From contig BGZK01000014.1 of assembly GCA_005406025.1 (NCBI GenBank), positions 496,001 to 560,000 of the forward strand: a stretch of 64,000 nucleotides of DNA, in the 5' to 3' direction. The position numbers and the translations under genes were made by a program. The DNA comes from Eumeta japonica (taxonomy: Eukaryota; Arthropoda; Insecta; Lepidoptera; Psychidae). This document shows, piece by piece, positions 13,623 through 26,937 of the stretch. Position 1 is the first letter of the stretch, and every line of letters starts with the position of its first letter. The notes below the pieces were generated by a model. The model made no database searches, was not told the origin of the DNA, and saw only the letters and a list, made by a program, of their open reading frames with translations.

Positions 13623-14654
13623 AATATTATCCGAATAACATTTTTAATCACTTCAATAATCTATTTGATGATAACAAATATTTGCTGTGAAAGAAATGGA
13701 ATAATCGAGTATAATATCTAGGTTTATGAGTTGACAGCTCTTTAAAAGGCGAGAAATCGCCTTCGCGAACTAGTTTTTTAATAAATTCCTGTACCGGTAC
13801 GGCAGCTTGTGCGAACCAGAAAGGTGCATCATCTTTATAAATAAAAATATGTTTGTTATTTTAAACAGAAATAACACATATATATTATTGATTGCAAAGG
13901 TTTTAGAAATATAATTCAAGAAATTATTTATTTATTATATTGACTTAATATAAACTTACACAGGAATTCTATTTCGGGAAATTATTAATGATTTTAATTT
14001 CGATAAGACTAGTATTCAAATTAATATGTGATATGCAGAAACAACTTTTTCCCATGAAATTTAACAAACAATAACCAAAATCATGGACCATGTGAGGTTT
14101 TCTAATGTAAATATGGCGAGTTAGGAATATATTTATTCCTACCCAACAATCGTTTTTGACACACATTTTTTGTAATAAAACTGTAGATATGGAAAAGTAA
14201 ACCTATGAGATAAGAGAAAGAACGTTTTGAGAGAAATGTCGTTTAATAATTTTCTAGGCCGTCGAATAAATATTAGATACGAAAAAATAATAAATATTTT
14301 TTAATTTAATAACGTACTCAATCAATAACATGAAAATAAAATGATTAAAAAAAATTAATACCTGTCATTAAAATTCAATATCACAAGAACAACAATACGA
14401 ATAAAATAATTATAGAGAAACAAATTTGACATTTTTATTTTTGATGGTAAATTAAAATTTTTTTAGATATTCCCGAATAAGTTGATCCGGACTGGCCTGA
14501 ACGCAAACAGCTGTGAATGCCTTGATCACATCTAGATAAAGAAAAGATAAATGAAGTTCTAAAAATTCTATTAATTTTGATTTGTGTAGTATGTAATTAA
14601 TACATTTTCATATGACTGTTGGTAGATGTGACGAGTATGTAGGTATTTCTGTAA

Positions 14655-14715
14655 CGCGCATACGCACACGCACACGCAGACGCACCCACGCGCGCGCGCG
14701 CAGTGAGAGAGAGAT
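14655..14715. repeat. Compound CA/CG/GA microsatellite
   Basis: Runs of CGCACA, (CG)n and (GA)n follow each other; simple sequence with no coding meaning. Confidence 0.8.
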
Positions 14716-14823
14716 CAATATTAAACTATGCATATATCAACAATGGTAGTGTAGATAATACATTGAGGTCGATGTCTATAAAAAAGAATCATTAAGTGTT
14801 ATTCGGCAACTAGTGTCATTAAA

Positions 14824-14897
14824 AAAATAGCAGGTAAATTCATTTTGTTTTCGGTCACTCCCTTTTTTCAATTTTGACACCCTGCTATTTTTATTCT
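14824..14897. mobile_element. Possible 75-bp miniature inverted-repeat element
   Basis: AAAAATAGCAGGT at the left is mirrored by ACCCTGCTATTTTT at the right across about 45 bases. The arms are short, so this is tentative. Confidence 0.35.
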
Positions 14898-15974
14898 ATG
14901 TCTCTTTATTCTACAAAGCAATATAAAGGTAATCTTAATCAAGGTAACAAATACATCGCTTTGAAATTATTCGCTGCACTTTAATATATGACAATAACAG
15001 AAATGAATAATTAGTTAAACTTGGAATAATTGCAATATACAATTATGTCCCATTAGAGATTATTAGATTTTCAAATATCTATATTTTAATTAATGTTTTT
15101 ATTTCTTGTATTGTTTGTTCGGTATTTTTATTTTAGTTCTACTCCGTTTAGCAGTAACAAAACATTTTACATAAAAAAATTAACAATATTATTTGAATTT
15201 TTATTTTTTTTTTAACTTAGAAGAGTTATCATAAACAAAATATACAATTTTAAAAAACTTTTATAGCCTGATCTTATTAAGGATGTATATAGGAAGGGTT
15301 CTAAAAAACAAGAAAAAAAAAAAGGTAAAATTATTTAAACTTTTATGTCGCCTTTTACGAAATCGGAAACCCGTAAAAAAATTCTTAGTTAACAATTGTA
15401 TCATCGAAATTTTTATTTTACAATAAACATTTTTTTTTCCAACGCGGCTATTATCTTTAAATTTTCTGATGACACTATAATTTGTTAGAATTTTACTATT
15501 GATATTTATATTATGGTGTACTCTCAGCGGCAGCGCGCCCGCGCCGAACTGGCCGCACTGAGACTTATTCTCTGCGCTCAATTAAAATGATAAATAATGG
15601 AGGTAGAGTTCCGGGAGTAAGACTTTTATTAGGAAATTTCCTCTTCTTTAAAAACTCTTTTTTTAACATTTTTAAATATTAAAAGTTTTTGGTTTATAGG
15701 CGAAAAATTATAAGCTTTTTTTTATTTTAATTTGTTAATAACTTGTGCAATTTTTTATGTGCATTAAAATCCTTAAAATACATTTTTCTAGGCGTGATTC
15801 CTAATACGAAAAGCAATCGCATATATTTTTAAGGGCTTTATCTCTATTTTTCACGGTTTTGAACTTGTCAAACAGGCTAATTCAATAACGACGACAACAT
15901 GAGTGCTTTAAATGGTTATTAGACAGTTTTAAAGTAGCGCAAGCGCATTCGACGGCGAGTATCAAATACGACAC

Positions 15975-16145
15975 GAATGAGGATTGTGGTTCAGTGATTA
16001 AAAACGTCGCTTCGTCGGACCAATCTTGTTCATGAGTGAATTGATTAATGAATTTTTACCTTATTAAACTAACTCCCTGCATGATTCGGAGCGCAAATTA
16101 AGTCGTTGGTCACGGACGTTGTCACCGAAGCGATGACAACGGTTC
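15975..16145 (+). mobile_element. tRNA-derived SINE, copy 1 (decayed)
   Basis: The head GTGGTTCAGTGATTAAAAACG resembles a tRNA A box. The tail TTAAGTCGTTGGTCACGGACG and ATGACAAC block matches the other copies at 41712-41890, 53640-53850 and 59352-59550. There is no intact tRNA fold. Related lepidopteran SINEs carry a GTGCCTCGGAGAGCACGTTAAGCCG segment, of which this is a worn version. Confidence 0.55.
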
Positions 16146-16647
16146 TTATTATGCATACGATATAAAAGAATAAAAATCGAGATCGACGTTCTTTTGTAGG
16201 TTAAAATTGAGCAAATAATCACTATCGATACAAGCACTTAACTCGTTAAAAATAAGGTTTAGTATCCCAATGTAAAGGCATAGCAACGAAAAGGATAGTT
16301 TTTCAAGATTTGTTTTATTGTAAAAAATGTAAAGCATATTTCGTAAGACTATTTATCTTGTTCAGAGTTAGCTAATTGTTGTTAATAATTAACTAAAACT
16401 AACCCATGCCATTGAAGTTGTGATATCTTAATAGTTTTGACCACATTCAAATTCTGATTCAGATTCTGATCAGATTCTAATCACATCTGGCCAGTGTGGA
16501 GGGTTGACGTTGAGGCCGGTCGATTGGAAACAAGAAGATAGTCGAAGGTAATATCTCAGCGGTAGGATGATTAAAAAATCTGACGCAAGATTGATACGAC
16601 TCCGCGGAATATCTGGAAGTTGGAACACGAAATATAAATGTAACGAC

Positions 16648-17569
16648 AAAAACCGGCCGAGTGCGTGTCGGGCCACACGCAGTGTAGGGTTCCGAAATTG
16701 CCTGTGGCAATATGTGTATTTAGAAAGAGAATTTTTATGGTTACGTAGTAAATAGTTATAGTAAATAACTATTTACTACGTAATATATAATAATAGTAAA
16801 GTCAGGTTTCTTAATCCATCTGTCCGTCCATCTGTCCACGGCTTAGCTGAGGGACTCTTTGTACTAGAAAATTGAAATTTGCCATAGGCACGCATATTAA
16901 TCACGGCGACAGTGGCTGAATAAAACCTTGAAAGATTTTTTTTGTGATACCTCTGCTCGTGTGGATGAATATTCTAATCTTCTGTCCGATGGTGTGGGAT
17001 ATCGTTGGATAGCTCATCACAAAAATATTGCGGGTCTGTGAAAACTATATTTCGATTTGTGGATCCATTTTAGAAATATTAAGCTTTAAAGTACCAATTT
17101 TTGTTAGAGTCAAGTGCCTTCCCTCCAGGTAAATGGTTAATATTGGACGTGTGAACAAATTCGCGGCATTAGCATATATTATGAAGTTAAGAGGAGAGCT
17201 ATCACAGCCGGGTATGCTTTATAAGTTAACGAGGTGATAGTCGACCAAATTATAAAAGGTACTTGGAGAAGTAAAAAGCAGAATTTCATACTAATTTCAT
17301 TGATAATTATTTAGATAACATTGTTGGTTTCCTAAAATAGATGGTAATTATAAATTTACGAATCATCTAAAACTACGAAAATATTAATACATAAAATTCT
17401 TACGCTCATCTATGTGGGCCTGTTTTAAACGTTGTTAACCATTAAATTGTGAACTCAATCAATAGATTCATAGTATAAAATAAAAAACCCCCTTCTACGT
17501 CTGCAAATAGTGAGGAGTAACTACGGAACCTTTCACTGTACGTGGACTAACAACCACTTAGCCAGTTTT
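16648..17569. mobile_element. ~920-bp inverted-repeat element of the CGGCCAAGTGCGAGTCGG family
   Basis: The left end AAAACCGGCCGAGTGCGTGT...GGGTTCCGAAATTG (16649-16700) and the right end, read in reverse, AAAACTGGCTAAGTGGTTGT...GGTTCCGTAGTTAC (17517-17569) form imperfect terminal inverted repeats of about 50 bases. A CTGTCCGTCCATCTGTCC block near 16822 is typical of the family. No transposase frame is present. A perfect palindrome lies inside at 16741-16783. Confidence 0.65.
16741..16783. repeat. Perfect palindrome, 19-bp arms, 5-nt loop
   Basis: TTACGTAGTAAATAGTTAT (16741-16759) is followed by AGTAA and then its exact reverse complement (16765-16783). It would form a stable hairpin in single-stranded DNA or RNA. 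Confidence 0.95.
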
Positions 17570-18754
17570 CTAATCAACCTTTTGTAAAACATAGAGATGT
17601 ATAACAAAAACTTTACAACATGAGATTTATAATTTAAAATTACTTTGTCTTCAACTTAATACTATGTGCGTTGTAGTGAAACATTTGTCTTTACCTGTTC
17701 TATCTGTATCCAGATATGATAATACGAATCACGGTTCACAGTGAAACTATCACATGCCTTGCAACCGCAGCGCCAGAAAAGATTCCGTCCAGTTCTTCAC
17801 CTTGTGTACCGGTAAACTGATACGATATATGTGTTTCTATGTGTCTGTATATGAGTGTGTATGCGTTAGTATACACTGCAATGCACTACATACATAATGT
17901 ACTTTTTCATTTGGTGTTTACGCCATTTTCCCTCCTTAAAATCATAGTCTATTTCCCTATGACAGAGACAATTGACGGACTGTTGGGTGCAACGAGCAGA
18001 CGTCACATTTGACGTTCGCACAACGTAGAATGAGTTACGCGTGAGGTGCGTACGCGAGTGCACAGACTGAAATTACATTGAAATCGTGAACTAAAGCGGG
18101 AAATACCTATTGTCACTTAAATTGCGATAACAAGAATGAAGGTGAACCCATTAGCGGGCTACTATATGATCGAGGTTCGCACCCTGGATATTTGGGAAGA
18201 CAGTCGGCAAAAAAGGTAAGCCTTGCGCACACGAAGTAGCTCTTGCCGTCCGGCCGCGTACATTAGGTGTTTCTTACTACAACGGACAAATATTGATATC
18301 GTATATACATATATTTTAAAATGTGCATTAAGAGTCCACTCGAATAATAACTGCATTCCAGCATATTACGTGTGCAAAAAGCACAAACAACGAAAGAACT
18401 CGCGGCCAACCCGCGCGGGGGTCAATGTACCCATTGTATTATGGTGCAAAATTTGATTGCCGTGCCAAAAAAGACCACGTAAGGTGTAAAAAACAGTCAA
18501 CAGCAACTCTGAGGTTCGGATCGGAACTCTATATATTTATTTTACATATGTATTTTAAGTAATAGAAATTATTTCAAATTTTTATTCAATGGTCAATACC
18601 TAACCTTAAAAGATGCCTAGCGACCAGCAGTAATTTTCATATTGGCCAAGTTTTTGTTGAGTTAGAGAAAAACTGGACAATAGAAAATCGAACATCCAAA
18701 GATCTATGATAGCCTTCGACCGGTGTTCCACCCATGCACCTTTATTGAAACTTC
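17570..18754. other. Intergenic stretch without a supported gene
   Basis: A GC-richer patch at 17980-18065 contains a TGACGTTC/GACGTCAC pair and short frames, but nothing recognisable. Confidence 0.4.
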
Positions 18755-19096
18755 TATCCTAAACTTGACCCTTATTCTATCGCTAATCCCGATAACGATC
18801 CTATTCCTTTTCTTTTTCACTTGCGATTTCCCTCTTCATCTTCCATTAACTTATCCCTCTCGCTCTCGCTGTCGCTGTCCTCTCCTTCTAACTTTCATTC
18901 CATATTCCCATGGAATCGATCGCAACCGGAATTGGGAATGAAAGATATTGACATCGTGACAAGAAAGCAGGACCGGGTTCAGAATCGAGATCGGGATAGC
19001 GATTGGGATCTTCATTTCGTGATGGGGCGATATACACATACAAGACGGAAGAATTCATTCTATATCCACGCGGTCGGAGTAGCGGGCAAAAGCTAG
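18755..19096 (+). mobile_element. Dispersed element ending CCACGCGGTCGGAGTAGCGGGCAAAAGCTAGT
   Basis: The block is built of TCCCGATAACGATCC-like and GATCGGGATAGCGATTGGGA phrases and closes with a CACGCGG...GCGGGCAAAAGCTAGT tail known to me from many lepidopteran loci. A worn relative lies at 33175-33350. The pyrimidine-rich and purine-rich runs explain the open frames here; they are not genes. Confidence 0.5.
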
Positions 19097-20452
19097 TGAA
19101 TATAAATGTTGTCCGTGGATAATTAATAGTCTTTCTATTATAATTTCTAGAATAACACAACACTCGTATTTTTTAGGCATTTCATTCAAAAAATTATAAC
19201 TAACCAATGACAAGAAACTCGGTTTTTTTCTGTACTTTCAGATATAACGCGTAAACTTATTTGCGATACAAATAGGCTTTTTTCATTTTATCAAACTGAC
19301 AGCCTGCTCCCCATGTATTTACTGGGGTGTCAATTTCTAATTTTGAAACCACAATTTCGGAGATATATTTTGGTGCCTCATGGCCCGTCCTTAATATATA
19401 TGTCAACGTACTCAAATAAATATTTTTACTTGTACTTCGACTCCAGTGATATATATACATGTCATCAGTCTTGTAGCGTGTCCGTACATATTAAAAATAC
19501 ATGTCTTTTCAACTCTTTGAATCGCTATATCTCAGAAATGATGACTCTTAGAAAATAAAGTGTAGGAACAATTTTTGTAGATAATTGTATGATCTATAAT
19601 TTTTGACAAGTCTATTTTTATGATAAAACACTGTTTGGCTGATGAATCCAAAAAAGGTTTTTATCGTACTTTGGCCTAGAATTTTTTTTTTCTGCAGACA
19701 TGAGATAGATGTGGACTATTCGCATTTATTTATAATAGTGTTCCTAACATTTGAACCAATTTTCAGCTCTATACGAATTCCTGTAACCTACCGCCTATTT
19801 TTTATGGTAACTTAACCGGACTAATCATTGGGCCTAAATTTAATCACAATTATTGTTCAATTTTAAGAAAAGATACAGACAAACATATATCAAATGCTAC
19901 GATGACTTCCTTCACTGTATTGCATTTCATCAAAGTCGAACAAAGCATAATAGTAGCCATAATCATACGAAGACATGCAGAAAACCAGACAAACAAACAG
20001 AGAAACTTACATACTTCTGACATGTTATGATAAGATTTTAATGAACTTGATGTATTGTTATGTTATAAGAACAAATATACACAACTAATAAGTACAGAAA
20101 CAAAATGTAATACAAGTATATATGAACGTTTCTCAGAGCAAGTTATCCCGACACCAAGTTTTACCAAAATTAATTAATTTTGAAAACATTTCAGAGAAAA
20201 CTTTATTTTTACGTTTAAAATGAAATCTAGGTATTACTAATACTACTACTAGTAATAACAGGATTTTTAAATCAAGATAACTTTTTTCTGGTTTCCAATT
20301 TAAATGAAATAATGCCTATATTCCTCGTGAAAACCGCATTAAAATTTGTAATTTCAGAAATGTACGTGAACAGACAAGCAAAAAAAAATTAAAAATGATT
20401 GTTTTCTTTCATATTACTCTTTTCACATCGTTCCTTCTTCAATCCTCCTGCA
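19097..20452. other. AT-rich stretch without a supported gene
   Basis: I see no coding, RNA or element signal that holds up. Short frames near 19260-19560 have no recognisable content. Confidence 0.4.
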
Positions 20453-20546
20453 TTTTTAGGGTTTTGAGACAAAATGGCAAAAACGGAACCCTTATAGTTT
20501 CGTCATGTCTGTCCGTATGTCAAGTAATTATACTCAAAAATTACAA

Positions 20547-21123
20547 ATCAAATCAAATCAAAAATATCTTATTTCATAGGTAATGAAACTACACTTGAAA
20601 TCGTCATTAGTAAATTCATTTCGACATTACCGCCCATTCCAAATGCTGATTCACCGAGAGGAGAATGGGCAAGAGACTTAAGGGTTGCTTTTTTTACTCA
20701 TCAATACAAAGGATTTAGTAATTTATAAGTTAGTTGACATTTAAAAATAATATGAAATAACCTGATAGGCGAGCAGCTCAATCCCAGGGGCCTTTTTCAT
20801 TAAGATATTCCAATACGGTATAATGGCCCTTGCCATATAATTTTCTTTTAACGAAACGTTTAAACTCAGTAAATGGCAAATTTTGAATTTCAGTTGGGAT
20901 CTTATTATAAAAGCGCACACACATCCCCTTAAATGATTTATTAACTTTACTTAGACGGGTCTTATGAGCAGCAAGATCATTCTAATGTTATGGATGTCGC
21001 TCCTTTTATGGAACGATTTTATATTTCTCTTGACATATACCAGGTTTTCGTATATATATTGTGATGCTAAGGTTAGGATATTAATTTCCTTAAATTTTTC
21101 TTTGAGAGAAATTTGAGAGAAGT
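20547..21123 (-). mobile_element. 5'-truncated non-LTR retrotransposon insertion
   Basis: The insert has target duplications TTACAA at both sides and, at its 3' end (low coordinates, minus strand), a (TTTGA)n tail, as many LINEs do. Its 5' end is truncated inside the reverse transcriptase C-terminal region. It lies inside the dispersed repeat 20453-21780, whose sister copy at 2280-2300 shows the uninterrupted sequence. Confidence 0.7.
20778..21115 (-). pseudogene. Reverse transcriptase C-terminal fragment (Jockey/CR1-like LINE)
   Basis: Minus-strand translation gives LKEKFKEINILTL, then IYENLVYVKRN, and after a frame change RLSKVNKSFKGMCVRFYNKI followed by PTEIQNLPFTEFKRFVK and a stop at 20780-20778. 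The order RAxRAIYNL / YENLLYVRKN / SKVNKSFxGxxIRFYNKLP is the conserved tail of insect non-LTR reverse transcriptases. At least one frameshift is present, so it is dead. A related fragment is at 34960-35300. Confidence 0.75.
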
Positions 21124-22419
21124 TTACAAGATTTATATTGATGAAATACCGAGTATAGTATATTATATATGTCTTTACTTAATTTGGTACTTAAATAATA
21201 AAAATAAATTTTTCAATGGGGGCAATCCATGTAACATAAGCTAAAAATTTTTTTTTTAACAAGCATCAACGTGTGTCACTAATTTTGATAATTATTTTAA
21301 AAACACTTTAAGGTTTCTAAGCATTTTTTATGATTTAGAGAATATTTTTGTAAATAATCGCTCCGTAAGTAGTAGAATTTGTATCGCATTTTTAATTTTT
21401 AAACCGTACTTCCATATAATATTAAAAAAAAAAACTATAAAGGTAAACTTTAATAGATATTTTCAAAAGAAAACATTTTGAATATGATACAATATGCAGT
21501 TTTTGAATTATTTCAGAAAAACTACGGTTTTCAACAAAAGGACCTAAGTGCCACGAAAATACGCTCTTTTGCTGGTGCACCTCAATTTACATTAGCTTAA
21601 AAGTAATAGTCGACATACCTACATTTTTTCTACTTATGGGCGGCTAAAGTACTTGTAACTACTTTGTGTGGAAAACATTAAAAATATAGCAACAGCGTAG
21701 TTTCTTAATTTGTAATACATTTGTTTGTAGTAGCGGAACCCCGCACAGAGCGTGGTGCGACATGCTCTTGGTCAGTTTTTTATGCATACGTTTAATGTAC
21801 AGACACTTCGGGTTGTACTGTTGTATTACATGCAGTGATATTAGTGTGGATAAGAGTAATTCCAGTGAAGCTTATGCACCCGTCTGCATGCGTGTGCATT
21901 ATTTTTGTAAGAAGTATGGAAGCCATAGATTGTAATTTGATAAGCAAAATATAAGAAAGAAAATCACCTGGAGGCCGGTTGTCATTGTCGGTTTAGTGCT
22001 CACTTTATTTATTTATGGTTTTTGAACCTTATTGTTAAAAATTGTTGGTATATTTTTTTGCGAACTTCTTTATTAAATAAAATATTTATCTCCGTCAAAA
22101 CTTTCATGTTGTCTCAAATCAATTTGTAAAAGAGCAAACTCAGTATATAGCAAAAAAAAAAAATTACGGGCTATCCGCCATGAATGAAGTTTCTTACACT
22201 ATTCTATAAATATATTTTTGCAAAATTTGATTAAGGTATTCTGTAAAAAAAACATTATTGGTGTATGTTTTAAAATACTTTTTTCTAGATAAATATTATT
22301 TTATCAGTATTATTTAATTTACAGCGATTTATAAATATTTATGACAAAATTTGCTTATGCACGTTGTTGTTTCATTTTCAATATTAACTCTTTTTTTAGT
22401 GCCGTGCGAGTGGACAATT

Positions 22420-22443
22420 TCTCTCTCTGTCTCTCTCTCTCTT
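22420..22443. repeat. CT microsatellite
   Basis: Near-pure (CT)n with one G interruption. Confidence 0.85.
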
Positions 22444-23585
22444 GTGACGAGTGTAACGCTTTTGTGTCGTGTAAGAATTTTAATGGCCGGCTCCTTGCCG
22501 CCATATCGCTATGCGCTATGCGCTAAGAAACTTTGTTTTAATTATTTTATTCCGTTAAAATTATGAAGGTATTTTTCAATATTATCAAAGCGTAAAAACG
22601 CTACATTTTTGAAACGAAGTATTATGGATTGCCTCGGTTTCTGTATATCCGTTACACACGTTTTCGTCAGAAACTGTTTCATTTCAACACAGTGCGGTAC
22701 AGTAGTCCCACATACAGAACCCAGGGGTTTAAAATTCTAATTTTACAAGTTTTCGTAGACTTTTAGCTACGCGGAAGTATTGAGTTCCATTAATTTTTTT
22801 TTGTAAGAAAAAAAGTTTCCACCAATAAATCCTATATAACAAAGTATAATGCGGTCTTAATAATGTTAAAGCATAAAAATCTTAGCACCTTCATTCATAA
22901 CAATTCAAAATGTGACGGATGTTCAAGGTGTGTAAAACAAGACTAAGTCAGAGCAGTAACTGTCAATTAAGATGTGGTGCACGCAACAAGAACGAGTTTA
23001 GTCTGTATTTTGTAGAACACTTAGAGCAAATACGGGACATGCTAAGGTCTACATATCCTACTATTAGAACGTAACGTTAACAAAAAAAAAGATATGGCAA
23101 ATTTTATTTTAATATCGGTGTAAGAAAAATATGACAAAGTCAATAGCAGTTTAAAAAAATTTGTTGGTTGATTGAAATATGCAATGTTTGTTATGTTATT
23201 AACATTATTTTTAAGAAATACTTATAAGCGTATAAATTAGAGAAATAATAGAAAAGTAGTTCAAATCAGTAAATTAATAGATGTTAAGAAAAATTTGAAT
23301 GGGGTCATTTATAAATACATCACTCAAGTTTCGCCTCTTTAGACCCCTTACCCACTTTCGTCATGCTGCGTCGTATTTTCTGCGACCCCCCTATAATTAT
23401 TACGTCATAAAAAATAGACCCATCTGTGCATGATACATTGCGATTTAGAATACACAAATTTTGATATTTGCTAGTAAATAATAGATAAATATTTATAATA
23501 ACGAGTAAATAAATTATTTTTGGTATTTATTAAAATCTAACGATTTATCAAATGTTTAGAATAATCTATAATCGGCATTGCACTG

Positions 23586-23604
23586 TCTTCTTCTTCTTCT
23601 TCTT
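23586..23604. repeat. CTT trinucleotide run
   Basis: Six CTT units in a row. Confidence 0.85.
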
Positions 23605-24239
23605 TATCATTTAAACACCATTTATTTCACTTGAACTATCTACTCTATATTTTCTGTACCCGTATTTTCATCCCCTAATTATATATTAGCTCTAGATTTA
23701 GATGAGTTGCGAGAAAGCGGTACTGTTTTTTATATTGAAGGTACAAGGGCAACCGATTACGACGGACCGCAACGCTAACGGCGAAGTCATAAAACAAAAT
23801 AACAAGCAAATATAAGAAGTTATAAGCTATTGTGACGGAAATATATACTTAAAAATATTTATATATTTATAAATAAGAAAAGAATGACTCTCGATCGTTA
23901 TCGAAAAATAAAATAAAAAGTGAAATTGTTTGATGAAATATCAATGTTACACTTCCTTAGACCACCGGCTCCCTTGTCACATTTTATCACACTAAGCGAG
24001 AGCCCTTGTATGCGGACGTATTTCATAAACGGTTGCTACTTGAAAATGCAATGAGAAAAGCCTATGATACGTAATGGCGTAGTTAGAATTTTGTCTAGGG
24101 GGACAAACGACCAGCTGAACTTGCGCACTCATTTGATGAGACATCGGAAATTATGCCTAGTGATAGTTAATAATACACTTCATCCACTCTCCTTTTGATC
24201 AATCATAAAGTTGAAAATCCACTAGGGTAGCTAAATTAT

Positions 24240-24367
24240 AACTAGCTTTCGCGCTAGCCTATAGCCATCTCCAAACCCTTATCTATATCTATACCAAAAT
24301 TCATCGAAAATAGGCGTGAAAGCGTGAAAAACAAAGTCACTTTCGCATTTGTAATATTAATGGGATT
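24240..24367 (+). mobile_element. Dispersed tail sequence, worn copy
   Basis: CTAGCTTTCGCGCTAGCCTATA opens, AAATTCATCGAAAATAGGCG follows, and the unit ends CACTTTCGCATTTGTAATATTAATGGGATTA, parallel to 1375-1552 and 6840-6968. Confidence 0.5.
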
Positions 24368-26156
24368 ACAAACACAAAATAGATTTTGGTGAGTGTGTCT
24401 GTTACTTTTAAACGGATTTTGATAAAGTTTGGAAATAAGATGAAATAGTATCCCCGGGAAAGTAGATTTTATCGTAGGAATATATCTAATTTAGAAGCGA
24501 ATACTGTATTGTATTTCTAAAAACGAAAATATAAACATACTAAACGTGAGATATACGTTTATATTTCTTTATTATTATATTTTAAATGCTTAAACAAGTT
24601 TAGGTTCCTTTGTTTTTCGTTGAATTGGTTTAACATGCACCGTATTTGCTATATTAAAAGGGCATAACGCAATAAAGCAAACGCAGCGAATGCCGTGGCA
24701 TAAAACTGTAACAATCAGGAAAAAACTATCAAAATTATTTTGAATTTCCAACTTGTATTTTGGAATACGAGTAGGTTATTATAATTGCTGTTGTGTTATG
24801 AACTCTAATAATAACCGTACAAATAGTTGGTGTATATATTCTTACAATTTGCCCCATAGTTAATAATTACACAGCGTTATCTAATTCGGATATTAAGTAA
24901 ATGCAAGCCTTGCTTTTCTATGGTAAACAAACTATTTGACTCATTTAATCCCAAGTGATTGCGAACAGCAGTGGGGGCGTTGCTGTCGTGCACCTAGCCA
25001 ATATTAGCACGACTACTTGTAAACTGCAGGAGACGAGAGGCGATTTTGATATTGTTGGTAATGTATAAATTAGTTAAACGGGCATATATATTGAATCTTA
25101 TTTTAAAAGCGAAAAAACAGTAAAAAATTCTATAATACTATAGATTTTTCTAGGTCGGGCAAAAAAGTTTCTAGGGTTGACACCGTCCACCCTTGCTCCC
25201 CCCTAAGCTGCGCCTATGATGATATGTCAAATTGTACTCGATTATCTCGGATCGTTACTTTGAAAATAATGGGATTGATTATTTGTTTTCAAAAATAAAT
25301 ATATTTCGAGATCCTTTTAGAGAAATAGAGCAACTTTTTAATTTTGTGCGATTATATAAAAAAATATTTTTATATTTGTTGTATCAATGAATAATGTTGA
25401 AAATCAATTTAAAGTCCAACGTTAGTTTTGACCCGTTTGGATACGCCTGTATTTAATACCAACGCAATCTTAGTATTTTGTATATTGCCCTACACAACAT
25501 TTCAGGCGTTTTTACCTTGTGTTATGCACTTATTGTCAATACTTAAACACTGTAGTTTTAATTTTCATAATCTTGGAGAAAATCAAATTAAGCCCAGCCA
25601 ATACATAAAAAAATATATTGACTTTTTTCTCTTTTAGTATAAATATTTCAACCGCGGATGTAGAATTGTATTCAACAGAGAAAGTTGTGGTGAATTGGAT
25701 ATTAATGTGTTAATATTATAATAATTTTCGTAAGCAGGTAAGCTTTTATGAGGATTTCAAAATCTTGAAATAAGCCAAAAGCTTGCGCTTTGGTTGCAAG
25801 TCCTAGGGGAAGTAGGCAATGCGTATGATTACCTACGCATATGTGTATCCGCGCATGAATTAAATCGCCTCCTATGATTTCTACGTGACATAAAAAAAAA
25901 TGTTAAGCGGATATGTCAGATATCAAATTGGTATATAGGTTCCCAGCTTTGGGGCATTTACGGAAGAAATTGAAGAAGCAAGGAGAGTTAACTTTGACAA
26001 GTCTTAGAAGAACCTAGCCCACTATGATATAAGATTTTGTATTAAATTCGTAAGCATGTCAAAAATACGTATTTTGTCTAAATATGTACTAAATTAACAT
26101 AATTTAGAGATGTTGAACAATGTCTGACAATGATAGGACGCGTAACTAGGATGCCA
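24368..26156. other. Stretch without a supported gene
   Basis: AT-rich sequence; scattered phrases resemble repeat debris. No frame longer than about 70 codons and none recognisable. Confidence 0.4.
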
Positions 26157-26360
26157 ATTTTTTTAGGGTTCCATACCTCTAAAGGAAAAAAGGACCCTTA
26201 AAGAATCACTTAGTTGTCTGTCTGTCCGTCTGTCTGTTAAGATCCGTTTTTCCAGGAATGCATGGTAACATCAAGTTGGAATTACCGTGAAATACTTATA
26301 TCTGCAGTTAATGAAGAGCATGATGAATGTGTCATAGCATTGAACTCATAGAATTATTTA
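26157..26360 (+). mobile_element. Dispersed repeat B, copy 1 (GGGTTCC...GTCTGTCTGTCCGTCTGTC)
   Basis: TTTTTTTAGGGTTCCATACC, AAAGGAAAAAAGGACCC and TTAGTTGTCTGTCTGTCCGTC occur in this order and again at 28620-28810. It belongs to the wider GGGTTCCGT dispersed class but differs from the copies at 2217 and 20453. Confidence 0.65.
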
Positions 26361-26937
26361 AGGTACCACAAAAGAAATTGTATGTTATATATTGTGGTCT
26401 CGTTAATGCTCGTCAGATGTTTTAATCTAATATGTAAGTTGAAAGACATTAAGTCGAACTTCATTTGTTTCTTGCAACCATAATACTAAATTGATTAATG
26501 CATATCGTAATAAACTGTGACGGTTGCCATAGAGCTACATAAAGAGGCCTGTCGGATCAAAATTGAATAACGCATACGAAAGTAATCGTAGTTGAAACGT
26601 ATATATTTTTTTAATAATTAATTGCGGTTTGAAACTGAAGAGTTCAAAACGTATTATGACTGTATTTTTGAATCCAGAGAGCCAGGAAAAGCATTGCACA
26701 TTACTGCTATTTATACTTTTAAACGCTTTGAGTCCGAAACCAATAAGAAATTTCAGGGATGGCCGGCAGATTGAACAGTTTTTATATTTTTATTAATAGA
26801 TAACAGATATAAATAATTAAAAAACGAAAAAAATATTAATGTGTCTGTTTCACAAATAATGTATGTTTTTAATGTTCACTTTGTTTATTAAATAATAGTA
26901 CAAAAAAAAATCCAAACCCTATAGATAAAACCAAACT

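Larger units (their letters stand above)
13646..15970. other. AT-rich intergenic stretch
   Basis: No gene is supported. Contents are a CA/CG microsatellite (14655-14715), a small inverted-repeat unit (14824-14897) and a short GC-rich patch at 15520-15570 (CAGCGGCAGCGCGCCCGCGC) whose reading frames are unrecognised. Confidence 0.5.
20453..21780 (-). mobile_element. GGGTTCCGT-type dispersed repeat, copy 2, interrupted by a LINE
   Basis: The copy begins TTTTTAGGGTTTTGAGACAA, continues with AAATGGCAAAAACGGAACCC and GTCTGTCCGTATGTC, breaks off at 20546, resumes at 21124 and ends with a reverse-oriented AACTGACCAAGAGCATGTCG end near 21780. It is the sister of 2217-3820. The break holds a LINE fragment bounded by TTACAA duplications (20541-20546 and 21124-21129). 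Confidence 0.7.
21781..24239. other. Stretch without a supported gene
   Basis: Contents are a CT microsatellite (22420-22443) and a CTT run (23586-23604). A GTGCCGTGCGAGTGGACAAT patch near 22401 is not recognisable as coding. Confidence 0.4.

Noticed and set aside
16477..16755. Overlapping frames near the left end of the 920-bp element
   Set aside because: They cross the element's terminal inverted repeat and show no domain.
18723..19163. Several overlapping open frames on both strands
   Set aside because: They come from pyrimidine-rich and purine-rich phrases of a dispersed element with a known tail, not from a gene.
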